A stretch of DNA of 64,000 nt from NCBI RefSeq assembly GCF_900115305.1, contig NZ_FOVW01000003.1:1-64000 (forward strand), written 5' to 3'. Positions 1-8,621 of this stretch are shown piece after piece. The position numbers and the translations under genes are program-made. Origin of the DNA: Algoriphagus ornithinivorans (GTDB lineage: Bacteria; Bacteroidota; Bacteroidia; Cytophagales; Cyclobacteriaceae). The notes beneath the pieces are model-generated. The model had not been told where the DNA came from and did no database searches. It worked only from the letters and a program-made list of their open reading frames with translations. The first letter of the stretch is position 1, and every line of letters starts with the position of its first letter.

Positions 1-71
1 AATTTACGTTTAAATTCTTCAGAAAATTTACGATGTGAATTGATCCTTTTTCCCGTTTTTAGCATCTTCAT
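1..71 (-). CDS. IS3-like transposase OrfA, N-terminal fragment (cut by window edge)
   Basis: Reading leftward from an ATG at 71 gives 23 codons that run off the window. The peptide carries the stretch HRKFSEEFKRK, which resembles the beginning of IS3-family OrfA proteins, the DNA-binding helix-turn-helix subunit of the transposase. A second ATG in frame lies at 65. Only the extreme N-terminus is visible, so the helix-turn-helix, OrfB and the terminal inverted repeats cannot be checked. The end of the element presumably lies between about 72 and 118. The family call is inference from a very short match. Confidence 0.5.
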   Translation of the reverse strand, partial: MKMLKTGKRINSHRKFSEEFKRK

Positions 72-118
72 TCTGATTTAAAAACGGTCAACCTATTTCA
101 GGGAATGACAAAACTCAC

Positions 119-160
119 AGACCTTTCAGGTTTCAAAACTTGGAAGGTCTTTTTTGTTTT
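119..160 (+). terminator. Rho-independent terminator of a gene to the left
   Basis: AGACCTT at 119-125 pairs with AAGGTCT at 144-150; the inner CAGGTTT and AACTTG parts extend the stem, and a run of T follows to about 160. It points forward, so it would end a plus-strand transcript, yet the only thing to its left in view is the minus-strand transposase start. The parent gene is out of view and may be separated from it by the insertion. Confidence 0.6.
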
Positions 161-289
161 ATGCCCCTAAAAGCACAGAAAGGCTTCTTTATGTTTAAAA
201 TTTCCAGATATAAAAAAAACTCCATTCAGAAACCTTCAGTTAAGCTTTTCGTTGATTGTGAAAATAGTTTACAAAAAGTGATTCAGGTC

Positions 290-1153
290 ATGGAAAATAA
301 TTTTGTGAAATTCGTCCTCACCGTATTTTTAACATTATGCATTAGCATTTCTTCAGCCCAAAACACACAAGAATCCCGAAACTACTTCCCAGGAAACTAT
401 TCCAATCAGCCCATCATCACTTTAAAAGAAGGATTTTTCAACAAAACCACCTATTACCTTGATGGGGAAAAATCAAGTCCGAAAGAGGTCACTGACTTCC
501 TCAATTCATTAAAAAATGAAGACTTTAAATTCCAGAGTTATCAGCGGAAAAAGAATTTGGGTATGGGTATCCGGGTCTCGGGTATAGCCGTGACTATTGG
601 CTCCATCGCCTATCTGTTTACAAATGATATTACCCCAGCCAATGTCCGCCCATGGTTTTGGGCTTCTTTTGGGGGAGGGGTTTTACAAAGCACTGGAAAC
701 ATTCTTGTCGCTGATTCAGAACGAAGAATTCAACGAACTATCAATGATTTCAATGCCTATCATTATTCGGGAGGCACTGAAGCATTTCTAAGTATGGATG
801 TAATGGGTAGTTTTTTTGGCCCTAAGATCAACATCTATGAAGGCCCAATGGTTCTGGAAAAAGATCAGGTTTTAACACGATTTCAATCCAATCCGGAGGC
901 CTTACAGCTTTATGAGCAGGTTCTGAGAAGAGAAAAAGTGAGCACAGTAGCCAACGTAGTCAACTCAGCTCTCGGAATTGGAATTTTCTTTCTGGCGGTT
1001 GGTTTCGAATCCCAGTCTTCCAGTCAGAATGATCTGCTGATTCCCTTGACATTCACTGGAGTTGGGTTGAATATTTTTTCAAGATTTTACGAGCGAAAAA
1101 CAAGGAATCTAACAAGAGATGTTCTTTACAAGTATAATTATCAAGAGCCTTAA
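290..1153 (+). CDS. Unknown membrane protein with signal peptide
   Basis: I do not recognise this family. I chose the ATG at 290 because the protein then begins MENNFVKFVLTVFLTLC and ends its signal with ISSAQ; the same frame is open to a TTG at 140, but that lies inside the terminator stem. The 287-residue product has four further hydrophobic stretches, roughly at residues 95-110, 120-140, 220-240 and 250-265 (the last ends NIFSRFYERKT). A bacteroidotal envelope protein of two hydrophobic pairs is likely. No enzyme motif is visible. It stands alone before the S9 peptidase. Confidence 0.6.
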   Translation: MENNFVKFVLTVFLTLCISISSAQNTQESRNYFPGNYSNQPIITLKEGFFNKTTYYLDGEKSSPKEVTDFLNSLKNEDFKFQSYQRKKNLGMGIRVSGIAVTIGSIAYLFTNDITPANVRPWFWASFGGGVLQSTGNILVADSERRIQRTINDFNAYHYSGGTEAFLSMDVMGSFFGPKINIYEGPMVLEKDQVLTRFQSNPEALQLYEQVLRREKVSTVANVVNSALGIGIFFLAVGFESQSSSQNDLLIPLTFTGVGLNIFSRFYERKTRNLTRDVLYKYNYQEP

Positions 1154-1191
1154 CTGATTTCGATTGAGCGAAAACAAATTGATCTAGGGAA

Positions 1192-1199
1192 TAAATTTG
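1192..1199 (+). promoter_or_regulatory. Candidate -7 box (TAAATTTG) for the S9 peptidase
   Basis: The octamer fits the Bacteroidota -7 consensus TAnnTTTG. A TTG at 1164-1166 is a few bases too far upstream and that at 1179-1181 is too near, so the -33 part is weak. It would give an untranslated leader of about 130 bases before the ATG at 1335. Confidence 0.3.
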
Positions 1200-1334
1200 A
1201 AGAATCTCCTTATTTCCAAGTGCAATTCATTTTTAAAGATGCAACAGAATTGCTTTTTTTAACCATTCTTCCCAATTTCCAATTGACTATGTTCATTTTT
1301 CCCTAATTTCCTGCTTGAGAAAAAAGAATTACAA

Positions 1335-4265
1335 ATGATCAGAAAACAACTACTCACACTCTGGGCACTTTTCCTTTTTGCCAGTATGGCAATTGCCCAA
1401 GACAGCAAACCCATTACTTGGAAAGACATCCCTACCTGGAAATACATGCCAGGTTCAGCTTTTGAAATCTCCCCGGATGGCAATTGGACGGCCTATGGAT
1501 TAGTTCAACTGGAAGGGGACGGAGAAATCATCCTCCAGAAAGTTGGGGATGAATCCTCCAAAAAAACTTTCAAAATCGGCTCCACCAGCTACCCATCTAT
1601 GCAATTCAGCGAGGATGGAAAGTGGTTTGTCTATACAGAGTACCCCACCTTTTCCGAGAAAAAAGCCAATGAAAAAAGCAAAGGCAAATCCTTAAAAAAC
1701 AAGGCTATTCTAGTCAAGTTGGGTACGGATGAAAAGAAGGAGTTTGAAAACGTGAGCAACTATGCTTTCAATGGAAAAGCTTCCTCTGTCTTGGCCATCA
1801 ACCTTTCCAAAGAAGGCAATGGAGATGCAAGAGGCTCGGATTTGTTGATTTACCATCTTAATTCCGAAAAAGCTCAAAACCTCGGAAATGTAGCTGACTT
1901 TTCATTTAACAAAGCAGGGAACTATCTAGCATACACCGTAGATGCAGCCAACCAATCCGGAAATGGCTTGTATTTGATGAATGTAGCAGCCAATAGCATG
2001 CAGATCTTGGATTCTGATAAAGCTTCCTATCGTTCCTTGGCTTGGACCGAAAAGGGGGATGCTTTCGCAGCTTTGAAAATGGTCAAAGACAAAAAGTACA
2101 AGCAGGACAAGGGACAAGTTATCGGAGTGAAAAATCTGGCTTCCCCTCAAGTAACTGTTTACAATCCTGAAAAGGACTCTGTCAATTTCAATCAAGCCTA
2201 TACGATCTCCCAAAACAGAAGACCTATGTGGTCGGATGATTTGACTCGTTTGTTTTATGGCATCCATCCTTTGGAACTGGCAAAAAAAGAGGACGCCAAA
2301 AAAGAACTGGATCAAGATTCGGTGAAAAAAGCTGAAGCTGCAGCCATGCAAAAAATCATGGCAGATACGACGATCAAATCGATTTCCGATTTACAAAAAG
2401 CCATCGCCAAATTGGACTCTGGCAAGGTGAAAGGCAAAAAAGAAAATGATGCAGACACCCCGGATATGACCATCTGGCATTGGAATGACAGTCGCCTACA
2501 ATCCAGACAACAGGTCATGATGAATCAGGATAAAAATTACAGTTTCTGGGCTATGTATGATGTGAATGCCGGCAAGCATATCCAATTGCAAGACAGCAGC
2601 ATGAGAGATCTGAACATTCTGGATAAGCAGCGCTATGCTTTGGGTTCCGATCTGCAAGCTTATGAATTGGATGGAAATCTGGATGGGCAGAGCTATCGTG
2701 ATTTTTACATCGTAGACCTGAAAACCGGCGAGAAAAAGGAACTCTTCAACAAGTTTTACCTCCCCTCCTATTCTTCTTATCCCCGTGAATCTCCGGACGG
2801 GACGAAGTTGATTTACGGACTGGACGGGCATTTTTATATTTATGATATTCCTACTGCTCAGAGTAAAAACATTACGGAAGGGCTTCCTACCACCTTTGTA
2901 AATACAGAAGACGATCACAACGTAGAAAAGCCCATGAACGGGGCATTGGGCTGGAGCTCCGATAGCAAGTATGTGATCTTGAGAGACGGTTGGGATATCT
3001 GGCAAGTTCCTGTAGGATCTGGTAAGGAAACAGCCATCAATTTGACCGTCAATGGCAAGACTGATCAGATTCGCTATCAATATCGCTTTGGATTGGATCC
3101 TGAGGAAAAAGGTATAGATCTCAGCAAGCCTGCTTATATCCGTATGTATGGAGAATGGACCAAGAAGTCTGGTATTGCACAGCTTTCTCCTGCGAAAAAA
3201 GGCGGCTTGACTCCCGGTGCCAAGGTTTTGATATGGGATGATTTCAATGTGGGAAATCTTTCCAAGGCCAAAAACGCAGAAACCTATTATTTCTTCCAAG
3301 AGAAATTCAACGAGCCTACTCAAGTTTACCTGACAGACGCATCCCTTTCTAATCCCAAGCAAGTCACCAACAATGCTCCGGATGCAGAGAAATATGCATG
3401 GTCAGCTGGAACTATGTTGATCGATTATGTCTCTGACAAGGGTGACAAATTGCAGGGTACGCTGTTTTTACCTGCAGGCTATGTAGAGGGCCAAAAGTAT
3501 CCAACTGTGGTCTATTATTACGAAAAGCTATCTCAAACCCGTCATAACTGGTCCAACCCAGGATACAGCGGAACAGGATGGAACCCTAACGTATATACTT
3601 CCAATGGATTTGCGGTATTCATTCCGGATATTGTGTACAAACTGGATGATCCAGGAATGTCGGCGGTTTGGTGTGTGATTCCTGCTGTGAAGGAAGCCAT
3701 TAAAACCGGAGTCATTGACGAAAACAATATCGGGATCCACGGGCACTCATGGGGAGGCTATCAAACTTCCTTCCTGATTACGCAGACGGACATGTTCAAA
3801 GCCGCTGCTGCTGGTGCACCTTTGACCAATATGATTTCCATGTATGATTTGATCTACTGGAATTCAGGTGGTGGAAATATGTCCATCTTTGAAGCCTCGC
3901 AAGGCAGATTCAGAGGCGGTCCTTGGGAAAACTGGGAAGCCTATGAGCGGAACAGCCCGGTGTATCACGTGAAAAATGTGACTACACCGCTATTACTCTT
4001 GCACAATGACAAAGATGGTGCAGTGGACTTTACCCAAGGCATCGAGTACTATTCGGCCTTGAGAAGATTGAAAAAGCCAGTGGTGATGATGCAATACAAA
4101 GGCGAAAACCACGGTTTGAGTAAACTGGAAAACCGAAAGGATTACAGTGTTCGGATGATGGAGTTTTTTGACCATCATTTGAAAGGTGAGGTAGCTCCTG
4201 ACTGGTGGAAAAGCGGCGTGAATTTGCTGGACTTGGAGGAGCATTTGAAGGAAAGAGCTTTTTAG
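1335..4265 (+). CDS. Secreted S9 (prolyl oligopeptidase family) serine peptidase
   Basis: The 976-residue protein starts with a signal peptide that ends near AIAQDS, so it is exported, probably to the periplasm. Residues 40-650 contain beta-propeller-like repeats (several SPDG-type turns), and the C-terminal third is an alpha/beta-hydrolase. The catalytic triad can be placed: Ser805 in GHSWGG, Asp894 in HNDKDG and His926 in GENHG. Family members cleave short peptides at the N-terminal or proline side after the propeller filters the substrate. The protein is longer than typical DPP-IV-like members (about 700) because of a charged, Lys-rich insert around residues 310-370. It appears monocistronic, with its own terminator. 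Confidence 0.9.
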   Translation: MIRKQLLTLWALFLFASMAIAQDSKPITWKDIPTWKYMPGSAFEISPDGNWTAYGLVQLEGDGEIILQKVGDESSKKTFKIGSTSYPSMQFSEDGKWFVYTEYPTFSEKKANEKSKGKSLKNKAILVKLGTDEKKEFENVSNYAFNGKASSVLAINLSKEGNGDARGSDLLIYHLNSEKAQNLGNVADFSFNKAGNYLAYTVDAANQSGNGLYLMNVAANSMQILDSDKASYRSLAWTEKGDAFAALKMVKDKKYKQDKGQVIGVKNLASPQVTVYNPEKDSVNFNQAYTISQNRRPMWSDDLTRLFYGIHPLELAKKEDAKKELDQDSVKKAEAAAMQKIMADTTIKSISDLQKAIAKLDSGKVKGKKENDADTPDMTIWHWNDSRLQSRQQVMMNQDKNYSFWAMYDVNAGKHIQLQDSSMRDLNILDKQRYALGSDLQAYELDGNLDGQSYRDFYIVDLKTGEKKELFNKFYLPSYSSYPRESPDGTKLIYGLDGHFYIYDIPTAQSKNITEGLPTTFVNTEDDHNVEKPMNGALGWSSDSKYVILRDGWDIWQVPVGSGKETAINLTVNGKTDQIRYQYRFGLDPEEKGIDLSKPAYIRMYGEWTKKSGIAQLSPAKKGGLTPGAKVLIWDDFNVGNLSKAKNAETYYFFQEKFNEPTQVYLTDASLSNPKQVTNNAPDAEKYAWSAGTMLIDYVSDKGDKLQGTLFLPAGYVEGQKYPTVVYYYEKLSQTRHNWSNPGYSGTGWNPNVYTSNGFAVFIPDIVYKLDDPGMSAVWCVIPAVKEAIKTGVIDENNIGIHGHSWGGYQTSFLITQTDMFKAAAAGAPLTNMISMYDLIYWNSGGGNMSIFEASQGRFRGGPWENWEAYERNSPVYHVKNVTTPLLLLHNDKDGAVDFTQGIEYYSALRRLKKPVVMMQYKGENHGLSKLENRKDYSVRMMEFFDHHLKGEVAPDWWKSGVNLLDLEEHLKERAF

Positions 4266-4297
4266 CAAGTCAGAAAGCTCAAGTATGAAATCTAAAA

Positions 4298-4334
4298 AAA
4301 ATCCGCCGATCTAGAGAGGTCGGCGGATTTTTAT
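4298..4334 (+). terminator. Terminator of the S9 peptidase gene
   Basis: AAATCCGCCGA pairs with TCGGCGGATTT around a short loop and is followed by T-rich sequence. The stem is perfect over 11 pairs. Because it is symmetrical with A runs before it and T after, it may also serve the minus-strand gene ending at 4339. Confidence 0.85.
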
Positions 4335-4338
4335 TAAA

Positions 4339-4701
4339 CTAAATTAGGCCAGCATTTTCTAATTCCTTTTTTTGGTCATAATAAGTTTTCAATAATTGGT
4401 CATCGCTAGGTGGCTCAGCTATTCTTCTTTGCAATGGCGTAGAAACCTCAGAGAGAGCAACACGAACAACTTTAAGTTCAAATTTTTCACCAATTTCCAA
4501 AGGCCTTTTTAACCAATCAAGGTATTCTTTCTCGCCATCAAAGCCACCTAAACTAACTTGCAATTCTTTTCGATTCTGATTTAAAATCGACTCAAAGATG
4601 GCACTAAACACTCCGTGCTCTAAGCCAAATACAACTTGTTCTTTTCCACTTTTAAATTGAAAAGCACAAATCTTCTCTCTTTCCTGTTCAGCCATTTTCA
4701 T
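4339..4701 (-). CDS. Unknown protein, paralogue of the upstream neighbour
   Basis: This 120-residue cytosolic protein has no signal peptide or membrane segment, and I do not recognise a family. It resembles the adjacent upstream protein in plan: an N-terminal beta-rich half, then GEKFELKVVRV (matching GDKLEIRVIET there), then a charged helix ending ELENAGLI (matching LVEKGLI). Its start overlaps the end of that gene by 14 bases, so the two are co-translated. Starts at 4701 (MKMAEQ) and 4695 (MAEQ) are both possible. Two small, overlapping, diverged paralogues can occur in immunity or antitoxin gene sets, but no toxin is beside them, so function is open. Confidence 0.65.
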   Translation of the reverse strand: MKMAEQEREKICAFQFKSGKEQVVFGLEHGVFSAIFESILNQNRKELQVSLGGFDGEKEYLDWLKRPLEIGEKFELKVVRVALSEVSTPLQRRIAEPPSDDQLLKTYYDQKKELENAGLI

Positions 4702-5038
4702 CTTTAATTAAACCTTTTTCCACCAGTCTTTTTTGAAGGTTTCTGAAAGACCAGAGCTTTGCCTCCCAAACTTTTTTTTCTTCTTCTATATTGCTATACC
4801 TTTTTATTGGCTCTGTGGCATCATCTGTTTCAATTACCCTTATTTCAAGCTTATCTCCCTCCTTTAAATTCCATTGTCCCCAAAAAGAGCGAAAATCCAA
4901 ATCATAGCTTGAACCTGACACAGAAATATCTAACTCATCTCGATCTTTGACTTTTACCCTTGTAAGAATCAGAAAGGTACTCCCTGTCTCGGCGGCTATA
5001 ATTTTTTCGTCTTTAAAGGAAATCTCAAATCCAATCAT
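4688..5038 (-). CDS. Unknown protein, first of an overlapping paralogous pair
   Basis: The 116-residue product begins MIGFEISFKDEKI and is predicted soluble. Residues 1-60 look like beta strands; residues 60-75 hold GDKLEIRVIETDD, and 80-116 form a charged helix (EEEKKVWEAKLWSFRNLQKRL). The gene behind it encodes a protein of the same layout, which points to an old tandem duplication. Both are transcribed away from the outer-membrane gene at 5113 through a 74-base divergent spacer. I cannot name a family. Confidence 0.65.
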   Translation of the reverse strand: MIGFEISFKDEKIIAAETGSTFLILTRVKVKDRDELDISVSGSSYDLDFRSFWGQWNLKEGDKLEIRVIETDDATEPIKRYSNIEEEKKVWEAKLWSFRNLQKRLVEKGLIKDENG

Positions 5039-5112
5039 GATTTTTTTATCCGGTTTCTAATAAGTTAGTAATTAATTGAAATCCTCACTAAAATCATTTT
5101 GAAATTTAAGTT

Positions 5113-5784
5113 ATGAAACTTCAAATAATTTCAGCATTATTTATCTTGACCTTTGGCATAGCGACCACCTCCACAGCCCAGCAGGATTTAGGCTTAGAAA
5201 GGCAACTTTTAGTAAAGGCTTCCCCTTTAGCTTTCTTGGAACCTGAAACGATTGTTCTTCAAGGTGGCATTGAATACTTTTTCAGCAACAAAATCAGTAT
5301 TCAGTCTGAGATAGGTGTGAATGGAGGAATTTTTGGAATTAAGGCTGACCGAGGTAAAAATGAAGATTATAAACTTTGGCGAACCAAAAATGAATTAAAA
5401 TTTTATACCAAAAAGAATTATTGGGCGATTGAGTTTTTTTTGATGGAAAAGGACTTTATCCGGCTGGATGATTATTACGTGCCTTTCAGACAAGAGATCT
5501 TGTACGACAGAGCCCAGATTGATTTTCGGGTAGTAGGAGGCGGATTGAAGTTCGGCAGGCAGGTTTTCACTTCCAGAAATATTTTGGTCGACTCTTTTGT
5601 AGGATTGGGAATCCGAGGCAGATATAGGGATGTGGAAGTTCTGGAGCTTTCAGAAGTGCAAAGCAGAGCCTTTTTTGAAAAGGCAAATCCTTTCGCAGAG
5701 CGCTATCGATTTGAAGGATGGGATTCCGTTCCTCATTTGACAATTGGAGTTAAAGTGGGAATTTTAACAGAGAATTCCAGATGA
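5113..5784 (+). CDS. Outer-membrane beta-barrel protein (DUF3575-like), unknown role
   Basis: The 223-residue protein starts with a signal peptide (MKLQIISALFILTF, ending near STAQQ). The mature part opens with KASPLAFLEPETIVLQGGIEY, the start seen in small bacteroidotal barrels of the DUF3575 kind, and then alternates aromatic and polar residues in strand-like runs to the end (HLTIGVKVGIL). It probably forms an 8-stranded barrel in the outer membrane. The protein lacks a C-terminal peptidoglycan-binding domain. It is unlinked to neighbours on the same strand. Confidence 0.7.
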   Translation: MKLQIISALFILTFGIATTSTAQQDLGLERQLLVKASPLAFLEPETIVLQGGIEYFFSNKISIQSEIGVNGGIFGIKADRGKNEDYKLWRTKNELKFYTKKNYWAIEFFLMEKDFIRLDDYYVPFRQEILYDRAQIDFRVVGGGLKFGRQVFTSRNILVDSFVGLGIRGRYRDVEVLELSEVQSRAFFEKANPFAERYRFEGWDSVPHLTIGVKVGILTENSR

Positions 5785-5802
5785 TTCATGCTGTCAAAAA
5801 AA

Positions 5803-6087
5803 TTAAGTGCTTTCTTTCAAATATTCCTTCCCATTCCAAGCCTCCAAGTCTTCTTTGGCGATTAAAATGCTTTTTAGTAGGTAGCTCAGGATATGAATAT
5901 TCGGGTCACTCGCCTGATCAAAATCGCTCAGCATAAACTCCAGACCTTCCATCTCTACCAAATCCTTGATGTCTTTAAACTCGCCGGATAAAGCAATTTC
6001 TTTCAAAGACTGCATGACTTCCTGTTCTACGAAGTCTAAATTTTCAAATGCTTTTTTGACAAAAGCTTGGTAGATGAGATTTTCCAT
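5803..6087 (-). CDS. Small unknown soluble protein
   Basis: This 94-residue, acidic, helix-rich protein (MENLIYQAFVKKAFENLDF) has no signal peptide and no motif that I recognise. It is convergent with the barrel gene, leaving 18 bases between the stops, and has a long 203-base spacer upstream shared with the divergent flavoprotein gene. A reverse-strand TATTTTTG lies at 6177-6184 and could be its promoter. Confidence 0.6.
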   Translation of the reverse strand: MENLIYQAFVKKAFENLDFVEQEVMQSLKEIALSGEFKDIKDLVEMEGLEFMLSDFDQASDPNIHILSYLLKSILIAKEDLEAWNGKEYLKEST

Positions 6088-6176
6088 GGCCTGAAAATTA
6101 AAGGGCTATGAATTTACATTCCTTTTTTCTGATTTTCAATGAGTTGACAAAAATTGTCTCAGAAAAATATTTACAT

Positions 6177-6184
6177 CAAAAATA
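6177..6184 (-). promoter_or_regulatory. Candidate -7 box for the 94-residue unknown gene
   Basis: Read on the minus strand this is TATTTTTG, an exact TAnnTTTG match 90 bases before the ATG at 6087. I found no clear -33 TTG at the usual spacing. Confidence 0.3.
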
Positions 6185-6290
6185 ATTTTCTGACTTACTT
6201 ACAAAAAGAAAAGGACCCAAATCAATTAGCATTTTTTTTATTCCTGAGTCATTTGGGCGAAATTGAAGGTACAAATCAATTTTTCTAAGG

Positions 6291-7673
6291 ATGGAAATTC
6301 AAACTTTTGACTCAATTATCATCGGTTCCGGACAAGCAGGAAATCCTTTGGCTTTCTTTTTAGCTGCGAAAGGCCAAAACGTAGCTTTGATAGAAAAAGG
6401 AAAACTCGGCGGAACTTGTGTGAATACTGGTTGCACTCCTACTAAAACTTATGTCGCCTCTGCAAGGAGGGCTTGGGAAGTCAATCAGGCGTCGGAATTG
6501 GGGATTTCAACCGAAAAAAGCCTTGCTGTTTCTTTAAAGAAAATCTGGAAAAAGAAAGAAAAAATCATCTCCTCCTCAAGAAATGGGATTCAAGACGGAA
6601 TTGAAAGCAAAGACAATATCACTCTTTTCAAAGGTGTCGGAAAGTTCACAGGACCCAGGGAAGTAGCTGTTGGGAATCATAGGCTAAAAGCCGAAAAGAT
6701 CTACATTAATGTTGGAGCAAGACCAAGAATTATTCCTGGATTTGAGGAAGTTCGGTTTTTTACTAACGAAAGTATTCTTGATTTAAAGGAAGTCCCTCAA
6801 CATCTCATCATCATTGGGGGAAGCTACATTGGGTTGGAGTTTGCTCAGATTTTTAGAAGATTCGGTAGCAAGGTAACCGTATGTGAAAAGGGACCACGTA
6901 TCATCCATCGGGAAGATGATGATCACTCGGAAATGATTCAGCAAATTTTAGAAGCTGAAGGGATTCAGTTTGAATTAAACGCCAATTGCCTCTCTGGAAA
7001 AAATTGGGGAGATTCCCAAGTGGAGGTTCAAATGGATTGTGGTGGCAAAGAGAGAAGAATACGCGGATCTCACCTTTTACTTGCTACGGGAAGAAAACCC
7101 AATACAGAATCCTTGGGACTTGAGCTTGCCGGAGTTCATCAAGATGAACATGGCTTTATTTCGGTAGATGATTTTCTAAAAACCAATAAGGAGGGGATCC
7201 ACGCCTTAGGAGATTGTAATGGAAAAGGAGCATTTACGCATACAGCCTACCATGACTTTGAGATTATAAAAGACCATATTTCAGGAAATAAAAAGAAAAA
7301 AGTCAGTGATCGCATCCTCAACTATGCATTGTATGTTGACCCGCCATTTGCGCGGGCTGGAATAAATAAATCAGAGGCTTTTAGATCTTCAAAAAAATAC
7401 CTTCACGCTGAAATGCTGATGAAAGATATCAATCGGGCTAAAGAAAAAGGAGAAACTCGGGGCAAAATGGAAGTTTTGGTAGAAAAAAGCACTGGCCTCA
7501 TAGCTGGAGCGATGGTTTGCGGAACAGGTGCAGACGAACTGATAGGAATATTTCTGACAGCTATGTATGGCAAAATCAATTATGAAATTCTAATGAACTC
7601 TGTTCAAACTCATCCCACTGTATCCGAATTGATTCCCACACTTTTACAATCTCTTCAACCGCTTGATGTATGA
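6291..7673 (+). CDS. FAD-dependent pyridine nucleotide-disulfide oxidoreductase, mercuric-reductase-like
   Basis: The 460-residue protein has the full fold of the glutathione/mercuric reductase family. GSGQAG near residue 12 binds FAD, the redox pair is Cys43 and Cys48 in GGTCVNTGCTPTKT, a second nucleotide site is IIGGSYIGLEFAQ, ALGDCNG marks the FAD pyrophosphate region, and the C-terminal HPTVSE supplies the interface His. The TPTK after the second Cys, in place of IPSK, is typical of MerA-like relatives. It lacks an N-terminal mercury-binding domain and a terminal Cys pair, so reduction of mercury is not supported; its natural disulfide or metal substrate is unknown. The downstream gene overlaps by 4 bases (ATGA). 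Confidence 0.85.
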   Translation: MEIQTFDSIIIGSGQAGNPLAFFLAAKGQNVALIEKGKLGGTCVNTGCTPTKTYVASARRAWEVNQASELGISTEKSLAVSLKKIWKKKEKIISSSRNGIQDGIESKDNITLFKGVGKFTGPREVAVGNHRLKAEKIYINVGARPRIIPGFEEVRFFTNESILDLKEVPQHLIIIGGSYIGLEFAQIFRRFGSKVTVCEKGPRIIHREDDDHSEMIQQILEAEGIQFELNANCLSGKNWGDSQVEVQMDCGGKERRIRGSHLLLATGRKPNTESLGLELAGVHQDEHGFISVDDFLKTNKEGIHALGDCNGKGAFTHTAYHDFEIIKDHISGNKKKKVSDRILNYALYVDPPFARAGINKSEAFRSSKKYLHAEMLMKDINRAKEKGETRGKMEVLVEKSTGLIAGAMVCGTGADELIGIFLTAMYGKINYEILMNSVQTHPTVSELIPTLLQSLQPLDV

Positions 7674-8461
7674 AAATTTCAAATAAAATTTACGCAATCT
7701 TCAACCTGTTCATATTGATCGCATTGATCTATTGGAATTATAAAGTCAATACGCTTGGAATAAATGGGAATACGGTAGGTTCACTCAGTAGGGAATATGA
7801 AAATCTATTTACTCCGGCCTCTTATGCATTTTCTATTTGGGGTTTGATTTTTCTGAGTTTGACAGCACAGGCGATCTATTTGGTAAAATCAGCCTTTTCA
7901 CAAAATCAAGTTGATTTCATTCCCAAAATGGTCCCCTTCTTAATCCTAGCGAACCTACTCAATGGAGCTTGGCTTTGGTTTTGGTTGACAGAACAAACAG
8001 GCTTTAGTGTACTGGTAATGATAGGCATTTTAGCCTCCTTAATCTTGGTTATTTTAAGACTGAATATGGAGCGCTGGAATGCTCCAAGAAACATCATTGC
8101 ATGGATCTGGTGGCCTATTTGTCTTTACTCTGGATGGATTGCGGTGGCTACGATCGCTAATTTTTCGGCTTATTTAGCTAAAATAGGTTGGACAGGAGGC
8201 TTGGGTGAACTCACTTGGGCCCTGATATTGATACTAGTCGCCACGGCTCTAAATCTATGGATGATTTATACCAGAAATATGAGGGAATTTGCCTTGGTTG
8301 GGGCTTGGGCTTTGATAGCTATAGCGGTAAGGCATTGGGGAGTAATTCAGGAAATTCAGTGGATTTCTGCCGCAGGAGCAGTTACTATCATCTTGTATGC
8401 AGGAGCACACGGTTTTAAAAACAGAAAAAGCAATCCTTTTTACCCGAAAAACAAGCTTTAA
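7670..8461 (+). CDS. TspO/MBR-like tryptophan-rich membrane protein
   Basis: The 263-residue protein has about seven or eight membrane segments and is rich in Trp. The stretch FTPASYAFSIWGLIF matches the start of the TspO-like repeat in long bacterial relatives, and the WNAPRNIIAWIWWP and NGAWLWFW regions fit too. Classical TspO is about 160 residues with five helices, so this is the extended version. TspO proteins bind tetrapyrroles and respond to oxidative stress; here it is translationally coupled to a flavin disulfide reductase, which is consistent with a redox role. The ligand is not known. Confidence 0.7.
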   Translation: MKISNKIYAIFNLFILIALIYWNYKVNTLGINGNTVGSLSREYENLFTPASYAFSIWGLIFLSLTAQAIYLVKSAFSQNQVDFIPKMVPFLILANLLNGAWLWFWLTEQTGFSVLVMIGILASLILVILRLNMERWNAPRNIIAWIWWPICLYSGWIAVATIANFSAYLAKIGWTGGLGELTWALILILVATALNLWMIYTRNMREFALVGAWALIAIAVRHWGVIQEIQWISAAGAVTIILYAGAHGFKNRKSNPFYPKNKL

Positions 8462-8570
8462 AACACTTAAAATCAACAGATAAAAGCGATAAATAACATT
8501 AGCGTTTTTTCTCTCTTTTTTTCAAAAAATAAATAATCGAAAAGACTGAAATCATCGGATTTTTTAATTC

Positions 8571-8578
8571 TATTTTTG
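8571..8578 (+). promoter_or_regulatory. Candidate -7 box for the antiporter operon
   Basis: TATTTTTG followed by CGG is an exact TAnnTTTG match, 43 bases before the ATG at 8622. CTG at 8546-8548, 22 bases upstream, is a weak -33 match. It would drive both antiporter genes. Confidence 0.45.
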
Positions 8579-8621
8579 CGGAAATATTCAAAAGAATCTT
8601 TAACCCTTTATTCAGTTTACT

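Noticed and set aside
140..289. An N-terminal extension of the 290-1153 gene from a TTG at 140
   Set aside because: It begins inside a terminator stem and would put the obvious signal peptide in the middle of the protein.
2496..3362. A 288-codon open frame on the minus strand within the S9 peptidase gene
   Set aside because: The plus-strand frame has a full catalytic triad and propeller repeats across the same bases; the antisense peptide has low complexity and no start context, so it is a shadow.
6291..7673. A functional mercuric reductase
   Set aside because: It lacks the N-terminal metal-binding domain and the C-terminal Cys pair, and no other mer gene is present.
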